Positions 1-8,319 of a DNA stretch of 64,000 nt are shown in pieces. Source of the stretch: Streptomyces sp. TRM70350 (GTDB taxonomy: Bacteria > Actinomycetota > Actinomycetes > Streptomycetales > Streptomycetaceae). The position numbers and the translations under genes were made by a program. Within the stretch, counting starts at the first letter, position 1; each line of letters opens with the position of its first letter. Where the stretch lies: assembly GCF_019219825.1 (NCBI RefSeq), contig NZ_JAHUXH010000029.1:33248-97247 (forward strand), given 5' to 3'. A model generated the notes under the pieces. That model was not told the DNA's origin, did not search any database, and saw only the letters and a list, made by a program, of their open reading frames with translations.

Positions 1-1098
1 GACGAGCGCATCGGCCCCGCCGCCGACCTGTGGGCGCTGGGCGCGATCCTCTACACCATGGTCGAGGGGCGGCCGCCGTTCCGGGACCGGGACCGGCCCG
101 AGGCGACCCTGAAGGGCGTGGACCGGCTCCCGCTGCGCACACCGCTGCGCGCGGGACCGCTCACCCAGGCCGTCCAGGGGCTGCTGCGCAAGGACTGCCG
201 GGAGCGCCTCACCCGGCCCGTGGTGCGCCAGGCGCTCACCCGCGTGGTCAACGAGGACCCCGACGCGGCCCTGCCCACCGCGCCGGTCCCCCGGCTGCGC
301 CGCGCGTACGCCACGGCCCTGCACGCCACCGACCCGGGGTGGAGCAGACGGACCATGATCGCCGGGACGGCCCTGGCCGTGGTCACCGTCGCGGTCGCCG
401 TCCTCGCCGTGACCCGCGAGCTCCCCGGTACGAGCACCTCCGCGTCCGGCCCCGGCCCGCGCCCGTCGGCCTCCGCCACCGCACCGGAGCCGAACCGCCC
501 GTCCACCCCCGCACCGAGCCCGACATCACCGGCCCCGAGCACCCCGAGCACCCCGCCCCCTGCGAGCACTCCGCCTTCTCCGAGCGCCCCGCCGACCAGC
601 GCGGCCCCGTCCCCCTCGGCCCCCGCCCTGCCGCCGGGCTTTGGCACCTACCGCTCCCCCGAGGGCTTCTCCCTCGCCCTCCCCAAGGACTGGGAGCCGC
701 TGAGCACCACGCGCGCGTCCGACCTGGCGTACCGCGTGGTGCTCGGCGCGCCCGACGACCCGCGCACACTGGCGGTGACGTACAGCAAGCGTGTCGGGCC
801 GGACCCGGTCGCCGTCTGGCGGGACGACGTCGAACCGGGGCTGCAGCAGGCCGCCGACGGCTATCGGCGACTCGGGGACATCCGGGCGACGACGTACCGG
901 GGCCAGAAGGCCGCCGACATGGAGTGGCTCGCCGATGTCGACGGCACCCGGGTGCGCACCCTGGGCCGTGGCTTCCTCATCGGCGACGGCCGCGGCTACT
1001 CACTGCGCTGGACGACCCCGGCCGAGGACTGGGACGACGCCGAGAACCGCCAGGCACTGGACGTCTTCCTGCGCACCTTCCGACCGGCCGAGGACTGA
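1..1098 (+). CDS. Serine/threonine protein kinase, C-terminal part (cut by window start)
   Basis: The frame is open from base 1, so the start lies upstream. Residues 9-27 read DLWALGAILYTMVEGRPPF, the kinase subdomain IX region (invariant Asp, then Trp-x-Leu-Gly), so only the end of the C-lobe is in view. A membrane segment follows at about residues 119-138, then a Pro/Ser/Thr-rich linker (about 142-213) and an extracytoplasmic domain of about 150 residues that I do not recognise. This is the usual Hanks-type receptor kinase plan of actinobacteria: cytoplasmic kinase, one helix, external sensor. The catalytic loop and ATP site are outside the window, so activity cannot be judged. A hairpin just after the stop probably ends the transcript. 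Confidence 0.9.
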   Translation, partial: DERIGPAADLWALGAILYTMVEGRPPFRDRDRPEATLKGVDRLPLRTPLRAGPLTQAVQGLLRKDCRERLTRPVVRQALTRVVNEDPDAALPTAPVPRLRRAYATALHATDPGWSRRTMIAGTALAVVTVAVAVLAVTRELPGTSTSASGPGPRPSASATAPEPNRPSTPAPSPTSPAPSTPSTPPPASTPPSPSAPPTSAAPSPSAPALPPGFGTYRSPEGFSLALPKDWEPLSTTRASDLAYRVVLGAPDDPRTLAVTYSKRVGPDPVAVWRDDVEPGLQQAADGYRRLGDIRATTYRGQKAADMEWLADVDGTRVRTLGRGFLIGDGRGYSLRWTTPAEDWDDAENRQALDVFLRTFRPAED

Positions 1099-1138
1099 TG
1101 GCCCCGGCCCGCTGATCCCCAGCGCTCACCGCTGCGCC

Positions 1139-1163
1139 GTTTCCGCTCGCCCCACGCGGAAAC
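1139..1163 (+). terminator. Hairpin after the kinase gene
   Basis: Perfect 8-bp inverted repeat GTTTCCGC / GCGGAAAC with a 9-nt loop, 40 nt after the kinase stop and 10 nt before the next start. There is no U-tract, as is common in Streptomyces. It could also sit in the leader of the following gene. Confidence 0.55.
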
Positions 1164-1172
1164 TCGCCCCCC

Positions 1173-2144
1173 ATGGTGCAAATCGGATACACGATGATGA
1201 CCGAACAGGCCGGCCCCCGTGATCTCGTGGACCACGTGGTACGGGCCGAGGAGGCAGGGTTCGACTTCTCCGTGACCTCGGACCACTACTTTCCGTGGCT
1301 GCGCTCGCAGGGTCATTCCCCGTACGCGTGGAGTGTGCTGGGCGCGGCCGCGCAGGCGACGGACCGCATCCCGCTGATGACCTACGTGACCTGTCCGACC
1401 TTCCGCTACCACCCGGCGGTGGTGGCGCAGAAGGCGGCGACCATGCAGCTGCTGTCGCAGGGCCGCTTCCGACTGGGCCTCGGGTCGGGCGAGAACCTCA
1501 ACGAGCATGTGGTCGGCGGTGGTTGGCCGTCCGTCGACGTGCGGCACGAGATGCTTCAGGAAGCGGTCGAGATCATCCGGGCGCTGTTCGAGGGCGGCCA
1601 TGTGAACCATCGCGGCACGCACTTCGACGTGGAGTCGGCCCGGCTGTGGGACGTGCCCGACGAGCCGCCGCAGATCGGCATCGCCGTCTCCGGCGAACGC
1701 TCCTGCGCGCTGGCGGGCCACCTCGCCGACCTCCTCATCGCGACGGAACCGAAGCCGGGCCTGCTGGAGGCCTTCGACCGGCACGGCGGTACGGGCAAGC
1801 CGCGGGTGGGCCAGCTGCCGGTCTGCTACGACACCGACCGCGAGGCGGCGGTGAAGCGGGCGCACGCGCAGTTCCGCTGGTTCGGCAACGGCTGGAAGGT
1901 CAACTCCGAGCTGCCGCACCCGGATTCCTTCGAGTCGGCCACCCAGTTCGTGTCCCCGGACGACGTCGCCGCGTCGATTCCGTGCGGCGACGACCCGGAG
2001 GACTTCGTGGCGGCGGTACGCCCGTACGCCGAGGCCGGGTTCACGGAGATCGCCCTCGTCCAGATCGGCGGCGACTCGCAGCCGGAGTACCTGGACTGGT
2101 CGGCGAAGACCCTGCTGCCGGCGCTGCGCGACGCCCTCGGGTGA
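1173..2144 (+). CDS. F420-dependent LLM-class oxidoreductase (TIGR03557-like)
   Basis: 323-residue luciferase-like monooxygenase-fold protein. Members of this subgroup resemble F420-dependent glucose-6-phosphate dehydrogenase and use deazaflavin F420 for hydride transfer in the cytoplasm. Visible signatures are SDHYFPW (36-42), the substrate/cofactor loop GSGENLNEHV (104-113) and a C-terminal TEIALVQIGGDSQPEYL stretch typical of the TIGR03557 group. Length matches the family. The ATG at 1173 lies only 74 nt after the kinase stop, with no strong Shine-Dalgarno site seen. The physiological substrate is not predictable. Family assignment is firm; glucose-6-phosphate activity is not claimed. Confidence 0.85.
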   Translation: MVQIGYTMMTEQAGPRDLVDHVVRAEEAGFDFSVTSDHYFPWLRSQGHSPYAWSVLGAAAQATDRIPLMTYVTCPTFRYHPAVVAQKAATMQLLSQGRFRLGLGSGENLNEHVVGGGWPSVDVRHEMLQEAVEIIRALFEGGHVNHRGTHFDVESARLWDVPDEPPQIGIAVSGERSCALAGHLADLLIATEPKPGLLEAFDRHGGTGKPRVGQLPVCYDTDREAAVKRAHAQFRWFGNGWKVNSELPHPDSFESATQFVSPDDVAASIPCGDDPEDFVAAVRPYAEAGFTEIALVQIGGDSQPEYLDWSAKTLLPALRDALG

Positions 2145-2183
2145 ACTCGTGTGCCAGGGGCGGAGAATCACCCTCACGACTGA

Positions 2184-2207
2184 GCATCACGCGCACGACG
2201 GGGGTAC
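2184..2207 (+). promoter_or_regulatory. SigB/SigH-type promoter of the SsgA-like gene
   Basis: GCAT (2184-2187), 14-nt spacer, GGGTAC (2202-2207), about 39 nt before the GTG start at 2246. This fits the GNNT-N14-16-GGGTAC/T consensus known for Streptomyces SigB-family sigma factors. In S. coelicolor ssgB is SigH-dependent, so such a promoter before an SsgA-like gene makes biological sense. Confidence 0.55.
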
Positions 2208-2245
2208 TAGAGGTTTCTACGACCGTTCTCCTCGGAGGCCCTCTC

Positions 2246-2671
2246 GTGAACCCCAATGTGCACAAGACCTTGGTCATGCAGCTCCAGGCGGGCGCCACGG
2301 ACCGCTTCCCCGTGCTCGCCCACCTCAGCTACGACGCCGACGACCCGTTCGCCGTCACCGCGGTGTTCAGTCACGACGGCCATGTGCTGGCCCGGTGGCG
2401 GCTGGACCGCGAGATGGTCCTCGACGGGCTGCACCGGCCCGTCGGCGTGGGCGATGTGCGGTTCCGCCCGGTGTCGACGGGCGTCTGGGAGGAGCTGTGC
2501 ATGGAGTTCCTCGGCAACGCCCGGTCCGACGGCGAACGCCATCACGCGGTGGTGTTCGCCTGGGCCCCGGCCGTCGAGTCGTTCCTGCGCCAGACCCACG
2601 AGATCGTCGCGCCCGGGCAGGAGCGGATCCAGGTGGACGACTTCCTGGCCGAGGTCATCGCCGAGGGCTGA
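2246..2671 (+). CDS. SsgA-like protein (SALP), sporulation/cell-division regulator
   Basis: 141-residue protein of the SsgA/SsgB family, found in sporulating actinomycetes, where members steer FtsZ placement, septum formation and peptidoglycan remodelling during sporulation. The family core is visible: an LSYDADDPFAVTAVF strand pair, the LDREMVLDGLHRPVGVGDV block, and a C-terminal segment around LRQTHEIVAPGQE. The GTG start is chosen because CGGAGG lies 7 nt upstream and the family alignment begins here, although the frame is open for much longer upstream. The sequence differs enough from ssgA and ssgB that I do not assign one of those names. Family assignment is secure. Confidence 0.88.
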   Translation: MNPNVHKTLVMQLQAGATDRFPVLAHLSYDADDPFAVTAVFSHDGHVLARWRLDREMVLDGLHRPVGVGDVRFRPVSTGVWEELCMEFLGNARSDGERHHAVVFAWAPAVESFLRQTHEIVAPGQERIQVDDFLAEVIAEG

Positions 2672-2778
2672 GCGACCGGCGGGAGTTGAGTAGCCGTACT
2701 CATGTCCTGCGCCTGCCCCTGGTTCCCGGAGGCGGTGTGGGTGATCGTCGGACTGCCGCTGCTGTTCCTCACCTACGG

Positions 2779-2950
2779 GAGTGGGCGGCGGCCGTGATCG
2801 GAGGCGAGGCGGCGGACGCGTTCCTGGCCACGCAGGGCGACGTGTGGCACACGCAGGGGGACATGTTCTGCGCCCTGATCGGCGCCACCGCCTCGCTGCT
2901 CCTCCTCAGCCGGTTCCACGACCGGCAGCTGACCGCACTCTCCGTCCGTG
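2779..2950 (+). pseudogene. DUF2238 (YjdF-like) membrane protein, C-terminal remnant
   Basis: The + frame reads EWAAAVIGGEAADAFLATQ and continues through a membrane-like segment to LLLSRFHDRQL, the characteristic C-terminal block of DUF2238/YjdF inner-membrane proteins. The N-terminal three quarters of the family (several membrane helices) is absent: upstream the frame has no membrane pattern and no usable start. The fragment runs tail-to-tail into the DUF6328 gene on the other strand. I call it a truncation remnant. Confidence 0.7.
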
Positions 2951-3442
2951 GCTCGTATGATGCCGCCGCGTCCATATCGGCAGCACGAACCAGCACAGCA
3001 CGTACCAGATGACGACTCCCGTGACCAGCCACGGCACGTAGGGGTCGTGGGTCGCCACGCGCAGGATCAGCAGCAGCGAGCAGACCATGGTGGCGAGCAG
3101 CAGGACCAGGCCCACCAGGGTCAGCCGGGAGGCCCACGTCACCGCCTGCGGCTTCACCCGTCGGCCGGACACCAGGCGGTGCAGGGACACCGGTCCGATC
3201 AGGGCGCCGGTCGCCGTGGCGCCCAGGACCACGGTCACGATGTAGATCCTCCGGTCCGTGTCCGGCAGGTCCGCGAAGGTCGGGGTGAAGACGACGGTCA
3301 GCAGGAAACCGAACAGGATCTGGACGCCCATCTGCGCGACACGGACCTCCTGGATGAGCTCGCCCCACATGCGGTCGGCTCTCTCCTCCTCGGTCTCGTT
3401 GCGCCCCCTGGGCCTTTGCACACTGCCTTCCGCCGTCGACAC
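2906..3442 (-). CDS. DUF6328 family membrane protein
   Basis: 178-residue protein with a hydrophilic, acidic N-terminus (NETEEERADRMWGELIQEVR) followed by four predicted membrane helices at about residues 41-58, 70-88, 105-127 and 138-158. This matches the small actinobacterial DUF6328 family, whose function is unknown. The 3' end overlaps the DUF2238 remnant on the opposite strand by about 45 nt, suggesting that a rearrangement downstream may have changed its last residues (the Arg/Gly-rich tail looks atypical). The ATG at 3442 gives the full family N-terminus. Confidence 0.75.
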   Translation of the reverse strand: MSTAEGSVQRPRGRNETEEERADRMWGELIQEVRVAQMGVQILFGFLLTVVFTPTFADLPDTDRRIYIVTVVLGATATGALIGPVSLHRLVSGRRVKPQAVTWASRLTLVGLVLLLATMVCSLLLILRVATHDPYVPWLVTGVVIWYVLCWFVLPIWTRRHHTSHGRRVRSAAGRGTG

Positions 3443-3505
3443 GGTTCCTCCCGGTTGAGAACGACCAAAAGTCCTTCCCCACCGGGTTCCCCGTGCGCAG
3501 CGCTG

Positions 3506-4489
3506 CTACCAGCGAGCTTCGACCTGGTCCTTGATCCGCCGGTGGTAGAGGTCCTGGATCGCGGTGAGCGTGGCGCCGGACAGGGCGGGCAGCCTGGCGG
3601 CGGCCGCGTTGGCGCGGGCCTGTTCCGCGGAGCGGGCGCCGGGGATCACGGTGGTGACGCCGGGCTGCTGGATGATCCAGCGCAGGGCGAGCTGGGCCGG
3701 GGTGTACCCCTCGGGGGCGAGCGCGGCGAACTCGGCGGCGGCCTCGACGCCGGTGGCGTAGTCGACGCCGGAGAAGGTCTCGCCCACGTCGAAGGACTCG
3801 CCGTGCCGGTTGTACGTGCGGTGGTCGTTCGCGGGGAAGACGGTGTCCTTGGTGTACGTGCCGGACAGCAGCCCCGACGCCAGCGGCACCCGGGCGATGA
3901 TGCCGACGCCGGCCTCCCGGGCGGCGGGCAGCACCTCGCGCAGCGGCTTCATCCGGAACGGGTTGAGGATGATCTGCACGCTCGCCACGTGCGGCCGGGC
4001 GATCGCGGCGAGCGCCTCGGCGCAGGTCTCCACGCTGACGCCGTACGCGGCGATGCGCTCCTCCTCGACCAGGGTGTCGAGGGCGTCGAAGACCTCGTCG
4101 GAGGAGTAGACGGGCGTGGGCGGGCAGTGCAGCTGGACCAGGTCGATGCGGTCGACGCCGAGGTTGCGCCGGGACCGGTCGTTCCAGACGCGGAAGTTGT
4201 CCAGGACGTAGTTCTCGGGGATCTGCTCGACCCGGCGGCCCATCTTGGTCGCGACCAGCACATGCAGGTCCGGGCGGCTGCTGAGGAACGTGGCGATGGT
4301 CTGCTCGCTGCGCCCGTCGCCGTAGACGTCGGCGGTGTCGAAGAAGGTCACCCCCGACTCGGCCGCCGCCTCCAGCACCGTGAGGGCTTCCTTGTCGTCG
4401 ACGTCTCCCCAGTCGGCGCCCAGTTGCCAGGTGCCGAGACCGACGACCGACGCATGCTGACCCGACCTGCCGAATTCGCGCTCTTCCAT
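3506..4489 (-). CDS. Aldo/keto reductase
   Basis: 327-residue NADPH-type aldo/keto reductase of the TIM-barrel AKR superfamily. The catalytic tetrad is complete: Asp and Tyr in FFDTADVYG, Lys in VATKMG and His in VQLHCPP. The C-terminal cofactor-binding block VIPGARSAEQ is also present. An alternative ATG ten codons upstream (4519) exists; I prefer 4489 because family homology begins at MEEREFG, but neither has a strong ribosome binding site. Divergent from the tyrosinase operon across about 320 nt. Substrate unknown. Confidence 0.87.
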   Translation of the reverse strand: MEEREFGRSGQHASVVGLGTWQLGADWGDVDDKEALTVLEAAAESGVTFFDTADVYGDGRSEQTIATFLSSRPDLHVLVATKMGRRVEQIPENYVLDNFRVWNDRSRRNLGVDRIDLVQLHCPPTPVYSSDEVFDALDTLVEEERIAAYGVSVETCAEALAAIARPHVASVQIILNPFRMKPLREVLPAAREAGVGIIARVPLASGLLSGTYTKDTVFPANDHRTYNRHGESFDVGETFSGVDYATGVEAAAEFAALAPEGYTPAQLALRWIIQQPGVTTVIPGARSAEQARANAAAARLPALSGATLTAIQDLYHRRIKDQVEARW

Positions 4490-4601
4490 GGACGTCAGTC
4501 TGTCACCTGTCACCGGCATGCGTTCGCGTCAGTTTCACCGAGTGAGCCAGGCCACGTAGGCCGCGGCGGTCGGCGAAGGATTGCCCGAGAGATCGCTCCC
4601 A

Positions 4602-4617
4602 GGGGAAGGAATTCCCC
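4602..4617. promoter_or_regulatory. Inverted repeat GGGGAA-GGAA-TTCCCC
   Basis: Perfect 6-bp arms with a 4-bp centre in the divergent region between the aldo/keto reductase and melC genes. It may be an operator; no regulator is identified. Confidence 0.3.
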
Positions 4618-4647
4618 CTTCCGGGGCCTGCCGGGCAGGCACACCGA

Positions 4648-4660
4648 CAAGATCATCTTG
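4648..4660. promoter_or_regulatory. Palindrome CAAGATCATCTTG upstream of melC
   Basis: Perfect 6-1-6 palindrome about 150 nt before melC1, in unusually A/T-rich sequence for this genome, followed by a TTGGTT-like -35 candidate. Candidate operator for the melanin operon. Confidence 0.35.
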
Positions 4661-4812
4661 GTTCAACCTTGCACGACATGTGGGCACTTGTCCGGATCGG
4701 AGCCAACCGTGCGCGGGTGATTTCACCCGCCCTCCACCGGGCCGATAGGCATGCGGGGTCGCCCATCGAACGACCTGCCGAAAGCAGCGTCCACCCCCTC
4801 CTGGAGGTCCGC

Positions 4813-5232
4813 ATGCCGCAACTCAGCCGTCGCCGTGCGCTCACCGCCGCGGCCGCCCTCGCCGCGGCCGCCGGCGCCGCCCCTGTCGTCGCCTCCGTCA
4901 CGGCGGGCAACGCCAACGCCGCCCCCGCCGAGGCCACCACGCCGGACACGACCGGGCACCACCACGGCCACACCTCCCCCGCGCCCTTCGACGAGGTCTA
5001 CAAGGGCCGCCGGATACAGGGCCGCCCGGTCGCCGGGGGCGGTCACCAGCACCACGGCGGTGGCTACGCCGTGTTCGTCGACGGCGCGGAGCTGCACGTG
5101 ATGCGGAACGCCGACGGCACCTGGATCAGCGTGGTCAGCCACTACGACCCGGTGCCCACCCCGCGTGCCGCCGCGCGCGCCGCGGTCGACGAGCTGCAGG
5201 GCGCCCAGCTCGTCCCGTTCCCCGCCAACTGA
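4813..5232 (+). CDS. melC1: Tyrosinase cofactor / copper chaperone MelC1
   Basis: 139-residue Tat-exported caddie protein. It begins with a twin-arginine signal (LSRRRALTAAAALAAAAG) and has the conserved MelC1 body: FDEVYKGRRIQGRP, a His-rich loop (GGGHQHHGGGY) that delivers copper, and the DGAELHVMRNADGTWISVVSHY block carrying the caddie tyrosine. MelC1 binds apo-tyrosinase, loads both copper sites and carries it out through the Tat system. ATG 4813 is chosen over longer in-frame starts because GGAGG sits 5 nt upstream and the signal peptide starts here. melC2 follows after 32 nt, the standard operon. Confidence 0.95.
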   Translation: MPQLSRRRALTAAAALAAAAGAAPVVASVTAGNANAAPAEATTPDTTGHHHGHTSPAPFDEVYKGRRIQGRPVAGGGHQHHGGGYAVFVDGAELHVMRNADGTWISVVSHYDPVPTPRAAARAAVDELQGAQLVPFPAN

Positions 5233-5264
5233 CCTTTCGCGCAGCACACTTGGAGCATCCGCAC

Positions 5265-6092
5265 ATGACCGTCCGCAAGAACCAGGCGAGCCTGACCACC
5301 GACGAGAAGCGGCGTTTCGTCGCCGCGCTCCTGGAGCTCAAGCGCAGTGGCCGATACGACGAGTTCGTCACGACCCACAACGCCTTCATCCTCGGTGACA
5401 CCGACAACGGCGAACGCACCGGGCACCGTTCACCGTCCTTCCTGCCCTGGCACCGCAGATTCCTGCTGGAGTTCGAACGCGCATTGCAGTCGGTGGACGC
5501 GTCGGTGGCGCTGCCGTACTGGGACTGGACCGTCGACCGCTCCGTGCGGTCCTCACTGTGGGGGCCGGACTTCCTCGGCGGCAACGGGCGGGCCCGGGAC
5601 GGCCGGGTGTCGGACGGGCCGTTCTCCGGGGCGAGCGGCGACTGGCCGATCAACGTGCGGGTCGACGGGCGGACGTTCCTGCGCCGGTCGCTGGGCAGCG
5701 CGGTGCGGGAGCTGCCGACGCGGGCCGAGGTGGACTCCGTGCTCGCCATGGCGACGTACGACATGGCGCCGTGGAACAGCGCCTCGGACGGCTTCCGCAA
5801 CCATCTGGAGGGCTGGCGCGGGGTCAATCTGCACAACCGGGTGCACGTGTGGGTCGGCGGCCAGATGGCCACCGGGGTCTCCCCCAACGACCCGGTGTTC
5901 TGGCTGCACCACGCCTTCATCGACAAGCTGTGGGCCGAGTGGCAGCGCCGGCACCCGGGCTCCGGCTATGTCCCGGCGGCGGGGACGCCGAACGTGGTCG
6001 ACCTGAACGAGCCGATGAAGCCGTGGAACGACATGGCCCCGGCGGACCTGCTGGACCACACCGCCCACTACACGTTCGACACGGACGCCTAG
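5265..6092 (+). CDS. melC2: Tyrosinase MelC2
   Basis: 275-residue type-3 copper oxidase that hydroxylates L-tyrosine and oxidises L-DOPA to dopaquinone, the first steps of melanin formation. With ATG 5265 all six copper ligands fall at the canonical positions: H38, H54, H63 (site A) and H190, H194, H216 (site B, in NLHNRVHVW and VFWLHHAF). It has no signal peptide and is exported bound to MelC1. The stop lies 9 nt from the stop of the convergent amidase gene. Confidence 0.96.
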   Translation: MTVRKNQASLTTDEKRRFVAALLELKRSGRYDEFVTTHNAFILGDTDNGERTGHRSPSFLPWHRRFLLEFERALQSVDASVALPYWDWTVDRSVRSSLWGPDFLGGNGRARDGRVSDGPFSGASGDWPINVRVDGRTFLRRSLGSAVRELPTRAEVDSVLAMATYDMAPWNSASDGFRNHLEGWRGVNLHNRVHVWVGGQMATGVSPNDPVFWLHHAFIDKLWAEWQRRHPGSGYVPAAGTPNVVDLNEPMKPWNDMAPADLLDHTAHYTFDTDA

Positions 6093-6100
6093 AGCCGTTG

Positions 6101-8092
6101 TCACCGCTGCGGGCGTGACGGTGCTCCTGCCGCGCCGGGTGAGTCCACCACCTCCACGTCGCTCGCGCGGACGTACGCGAGCCGGTGGCCGAACTGGATC
6201 TCGTAGAACTCCTCGTCGCCCTTCACCACCCGGAAGGTGCCGTCGGAGCCCGACTTGTCGACGTAGGAACCGGCGACGCGGTCCTGTGTCACATAGCGCT
6301 GGCCCGCGAGGAGACGGTACGGAAGCGGCGACTCGTCCTTCACCGGCACGTCGTCCGGATAGGCGTCCGCCTCCGGGAGGGCACGCCCGTACACCGGGAT
6401 CTCGCTCAGCCCGTCCTTCGGGGTCACCATCCGGCCGGTGGTACCGACGGCCGTCGGGCGCACCCGGGGGTTCTTGAACCATGCCCGGCTGCCCTGGTAC
6501 CAGATCGCCGTCCAGTCGCCGCTGCGTCCGGCGACGGCGAAGGTCTGGCCGGCGGAGACCCTCGACCCCAGGTCGTTGACGTCCTCCGTGGAGGGATCGC
6601 CCTCCGGGCGGCGGCCCGGGTCCTGGATCAGCGGGGCGTCGTCGCGCGGCTCGGTGTGCAGCCGGACGGCGCTGGAGCCGTGCGGCGCGCACGGCACACC
6701 GCTGGTCTTGCATCCGGTGAACAGCGGCTTGTGAGTGGTGTAGTCGGGCAGCATCATCACCATCTCGCTGTCCCGTCCGGCCGTGCCGCGCAGCGGCGCG
6801 CCGAGCAGTTCGAAGTAGTGCTGCCAGTCCCAGTAGGGGCCGGGGTCGTCGTGCATGTGGGGGATGGTGACGCCCATCGGGGACGGCACGTTGTCGTGGC
6901 CGAAGACGTGCTGCCGGTCGAGCGGGATGTCGTACTTCTTGGCCAGGTAGCGCACCAGGCGGGCCGAGGCCTGGTACATCTGCTCGGTGTACCAGGTGTC
7001 GGGCTGGGTGAGGATCCCTTCGTGCTCGATGCCGATCGAGCGGGCGTTGATGTACTGGCTGCCGGAGTGCCGGGCCGCGTCCTTGGTCTTGACGTGCTGG
7101 GTGACATGGCCGTCGCTGGAGCGGATCGAGTAGTGCCACGACACCTCGTACGGGTTCTTGACCGTCTTGAACATGGACGGCAGGGGCCCCTCGGTGTCGT
7201 GGATGACGATGTACTCGATCTTCTGGTCGTTGGGCCGGTCGGCCCGGTCGTAGTTGCCGTACTCGCCGTCACCGATCTCGACGTGGGGAGCCCGGACCCA
7301 GGAGCAGGACAGCTCCGGCGGGCACTCGATGTCCTTCGGCCGCCGGGGGTCGTGCGGACGGGGCCGCACGCCGGGGCTCGCGGGGAGGGTGATGTGCTGC
7401 CCGGCGTCGGTGGTGCGGTGGGCGCCGCGCCGGATCACGGTGAAGACATCGTTCGCATACGTGTTCGCCGACACGGTGTCGCCCATGCCCGGGAAACGCG
7501 CCACCGCCTCCCACCAGTCGGCCGGGTCGGCGCTGAGCGGCTTGCCGAGCTCGCGTTGGATCGCCGCGAGCAGTGCCGCGCCGCCGCGCACGTTGGCGGC
7601 CGGGTCCGTGCGCAGCCGCTCCACGGGCGCCCCGATGAGGCGGGCGGCGCGTTGCAGGTCGGCCGGCTGGGCCGTGCGGACGCCTTGGGGGTTGGCCTTG
7701 TGCGTCGAGGACTGCGGACCGGCGAGCGGGTGGGCCCCCGCGCGGGGCAGCGCACCCTGGAGGTGGGGCACGTCCACCAGGTGCATCGGCCCGTAGCCGC
7801 CGACGACGCTCGGCGTCCCCCGATGGAAGTCCCATCGCGACTGCTGGTAGGACACGCCCATGAGCACGCTGCGCGGCACGCCGTACTCGGCCGCCGCGGC
7901 CGTGAAGACGTCCTGCAGACGCCGTTCGTCCGCCGCGGTGCGCTCGGCCGCCGGGCCCTTGTCGGCAGGTGGCACGCTCAGCAGCGTGACCAGCAGCGGG
8001 ACCTGGAGGGCCACTGACGCGGTCACGCAGACGACCCGGCGGCGGCGCCGACGGACGGCATCGGGGACACGGGGGGCGGCGGATTCTGTCAT
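6101..8092 (-). CDS. Secreted N-acetylmuramoyl-L-alanine amidase with lytic-transglycosylase-like N-terminal region
   Basis: 663-residue exported cell-wall hydrolase. An Arg-rich N-terminus and one hydrophobic helix (VVCVTASVALQVPLLVTLL) form the signal/anchor. Residues of about 60-220 resemble a goose-type/SLT lysozyme-like domain (QDVFTAAAAEYGVP, VLMGVSYQQSRW). The central amidase_2 domain has EYIVIHDTEG, VSWHYSIR, SIGIEHEG and VFGHDNV, giving the zinc His residues and catalytic Glu. The last 200 residues look like SH3-type repeats. ATG 8092 is chosen because GGAGG lies 7 nt upstream; the frame stays open farther up without a better start. Likely role is peptidoglycan turnover. Confidence 0.88.
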   Translation of the reverse strand: MTESAAPRVPDAVRRRRRRVVCVTASVALQVPLLVTLLSVPPADKGPAAERTAADERRLQDVFTAAAAEYGVPRSVLMGVSYQQSRWDFHRGTPSVVGGYGPMHLVDVPHLQGALPRAGAHPLAGPQSSTHKANPQGVRTAQPADLQRAARLIGAPVERLRTDPAANVRGGAALLAAIQRELGKPLSADPADWWEAVARFPGMGDTVSANTYANDVFTVIRRGAHRTTDAGQHITLPASPGVRPRPHDPRRPKDIECPPELSCSWVRAPHVEIGDGEYGNYDRADRPNDQKIEYIVIHDTEGPLPSMFKTVKNPYEVSWHYSIRSSDGHVTQHVKTKDAARHSGSQYINARSIGIEHEGILTQPDTWYTEQMYQASARLVRYLAKKYDIPLDRQHVFGHDNVPSPMGVTIPHMHDDPGPYWDWQHYFELLGAPLRGTAGRDSEMVMMLPDYTTHKPLFTGCKTSGVPCAPHGSSAVRLHTEPRDDAPLIQDPGRRPEGDPSTEDVNDLGSRVSAGQTFAVAGRSGDWTAIWYQGSRAWFKNPRVRPTAVGTTGRMVTPKDGLSEIPVYGRALPEADAYPDDVPVKDESPLPYRLLAGQRYVTQDRVAGSYVDKSGSDGTFRVVKGDEEFYEIQFGHRLAYVRASDVEVVDSPGAAGAPSRPQR

Positions 8093-8277
8093 TAAAGGGC
8101 CTCCGGCGGTGCTCGGCGCAACCAGGACAGCGGAGTTGCTCTCCACGTCACCCCTCGTACGCTTCCGTGCCCGAAGCGCCACGTCGCGCCAAGCGTCACC
8201 GGGCTGGACCAGCCGCCCACCACAGGCCACCCGGTCAGCGGCAGTACGTCCGCCCGGGCGGGAGTCGCCCTCGGAAC

Positions 8278-8295
8278 CCGTACCGGCGGGTACGG
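8278..8295 (-). terminator. Hairpin after the metallopeptidase gene
   Basis: CCGTACC-GGCG-GGTACGG, perfect 7-bp arms, about 25 nt past the metallopeptidase stop on the minus strand. Confidence 0.5.
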
Positions 8296-8319
8296 TCCGG
8301 TTACTTGCAGCATGTCGCG

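Noticed and set aside
2246..2671. Naming the SsgA-like gene ssgB because of its SigH-type promoter
   Set aside because: The protein differs clearly from SsgB as I know it; only the family is supported.
8285..8295. GGGTAC within 8278-8295 as a SigB-type promoter
   Set aside because: It points away from the amidase gene, belongs to a perfect hairpin after the metallopeptidase stop and no plus-strand gene follows.
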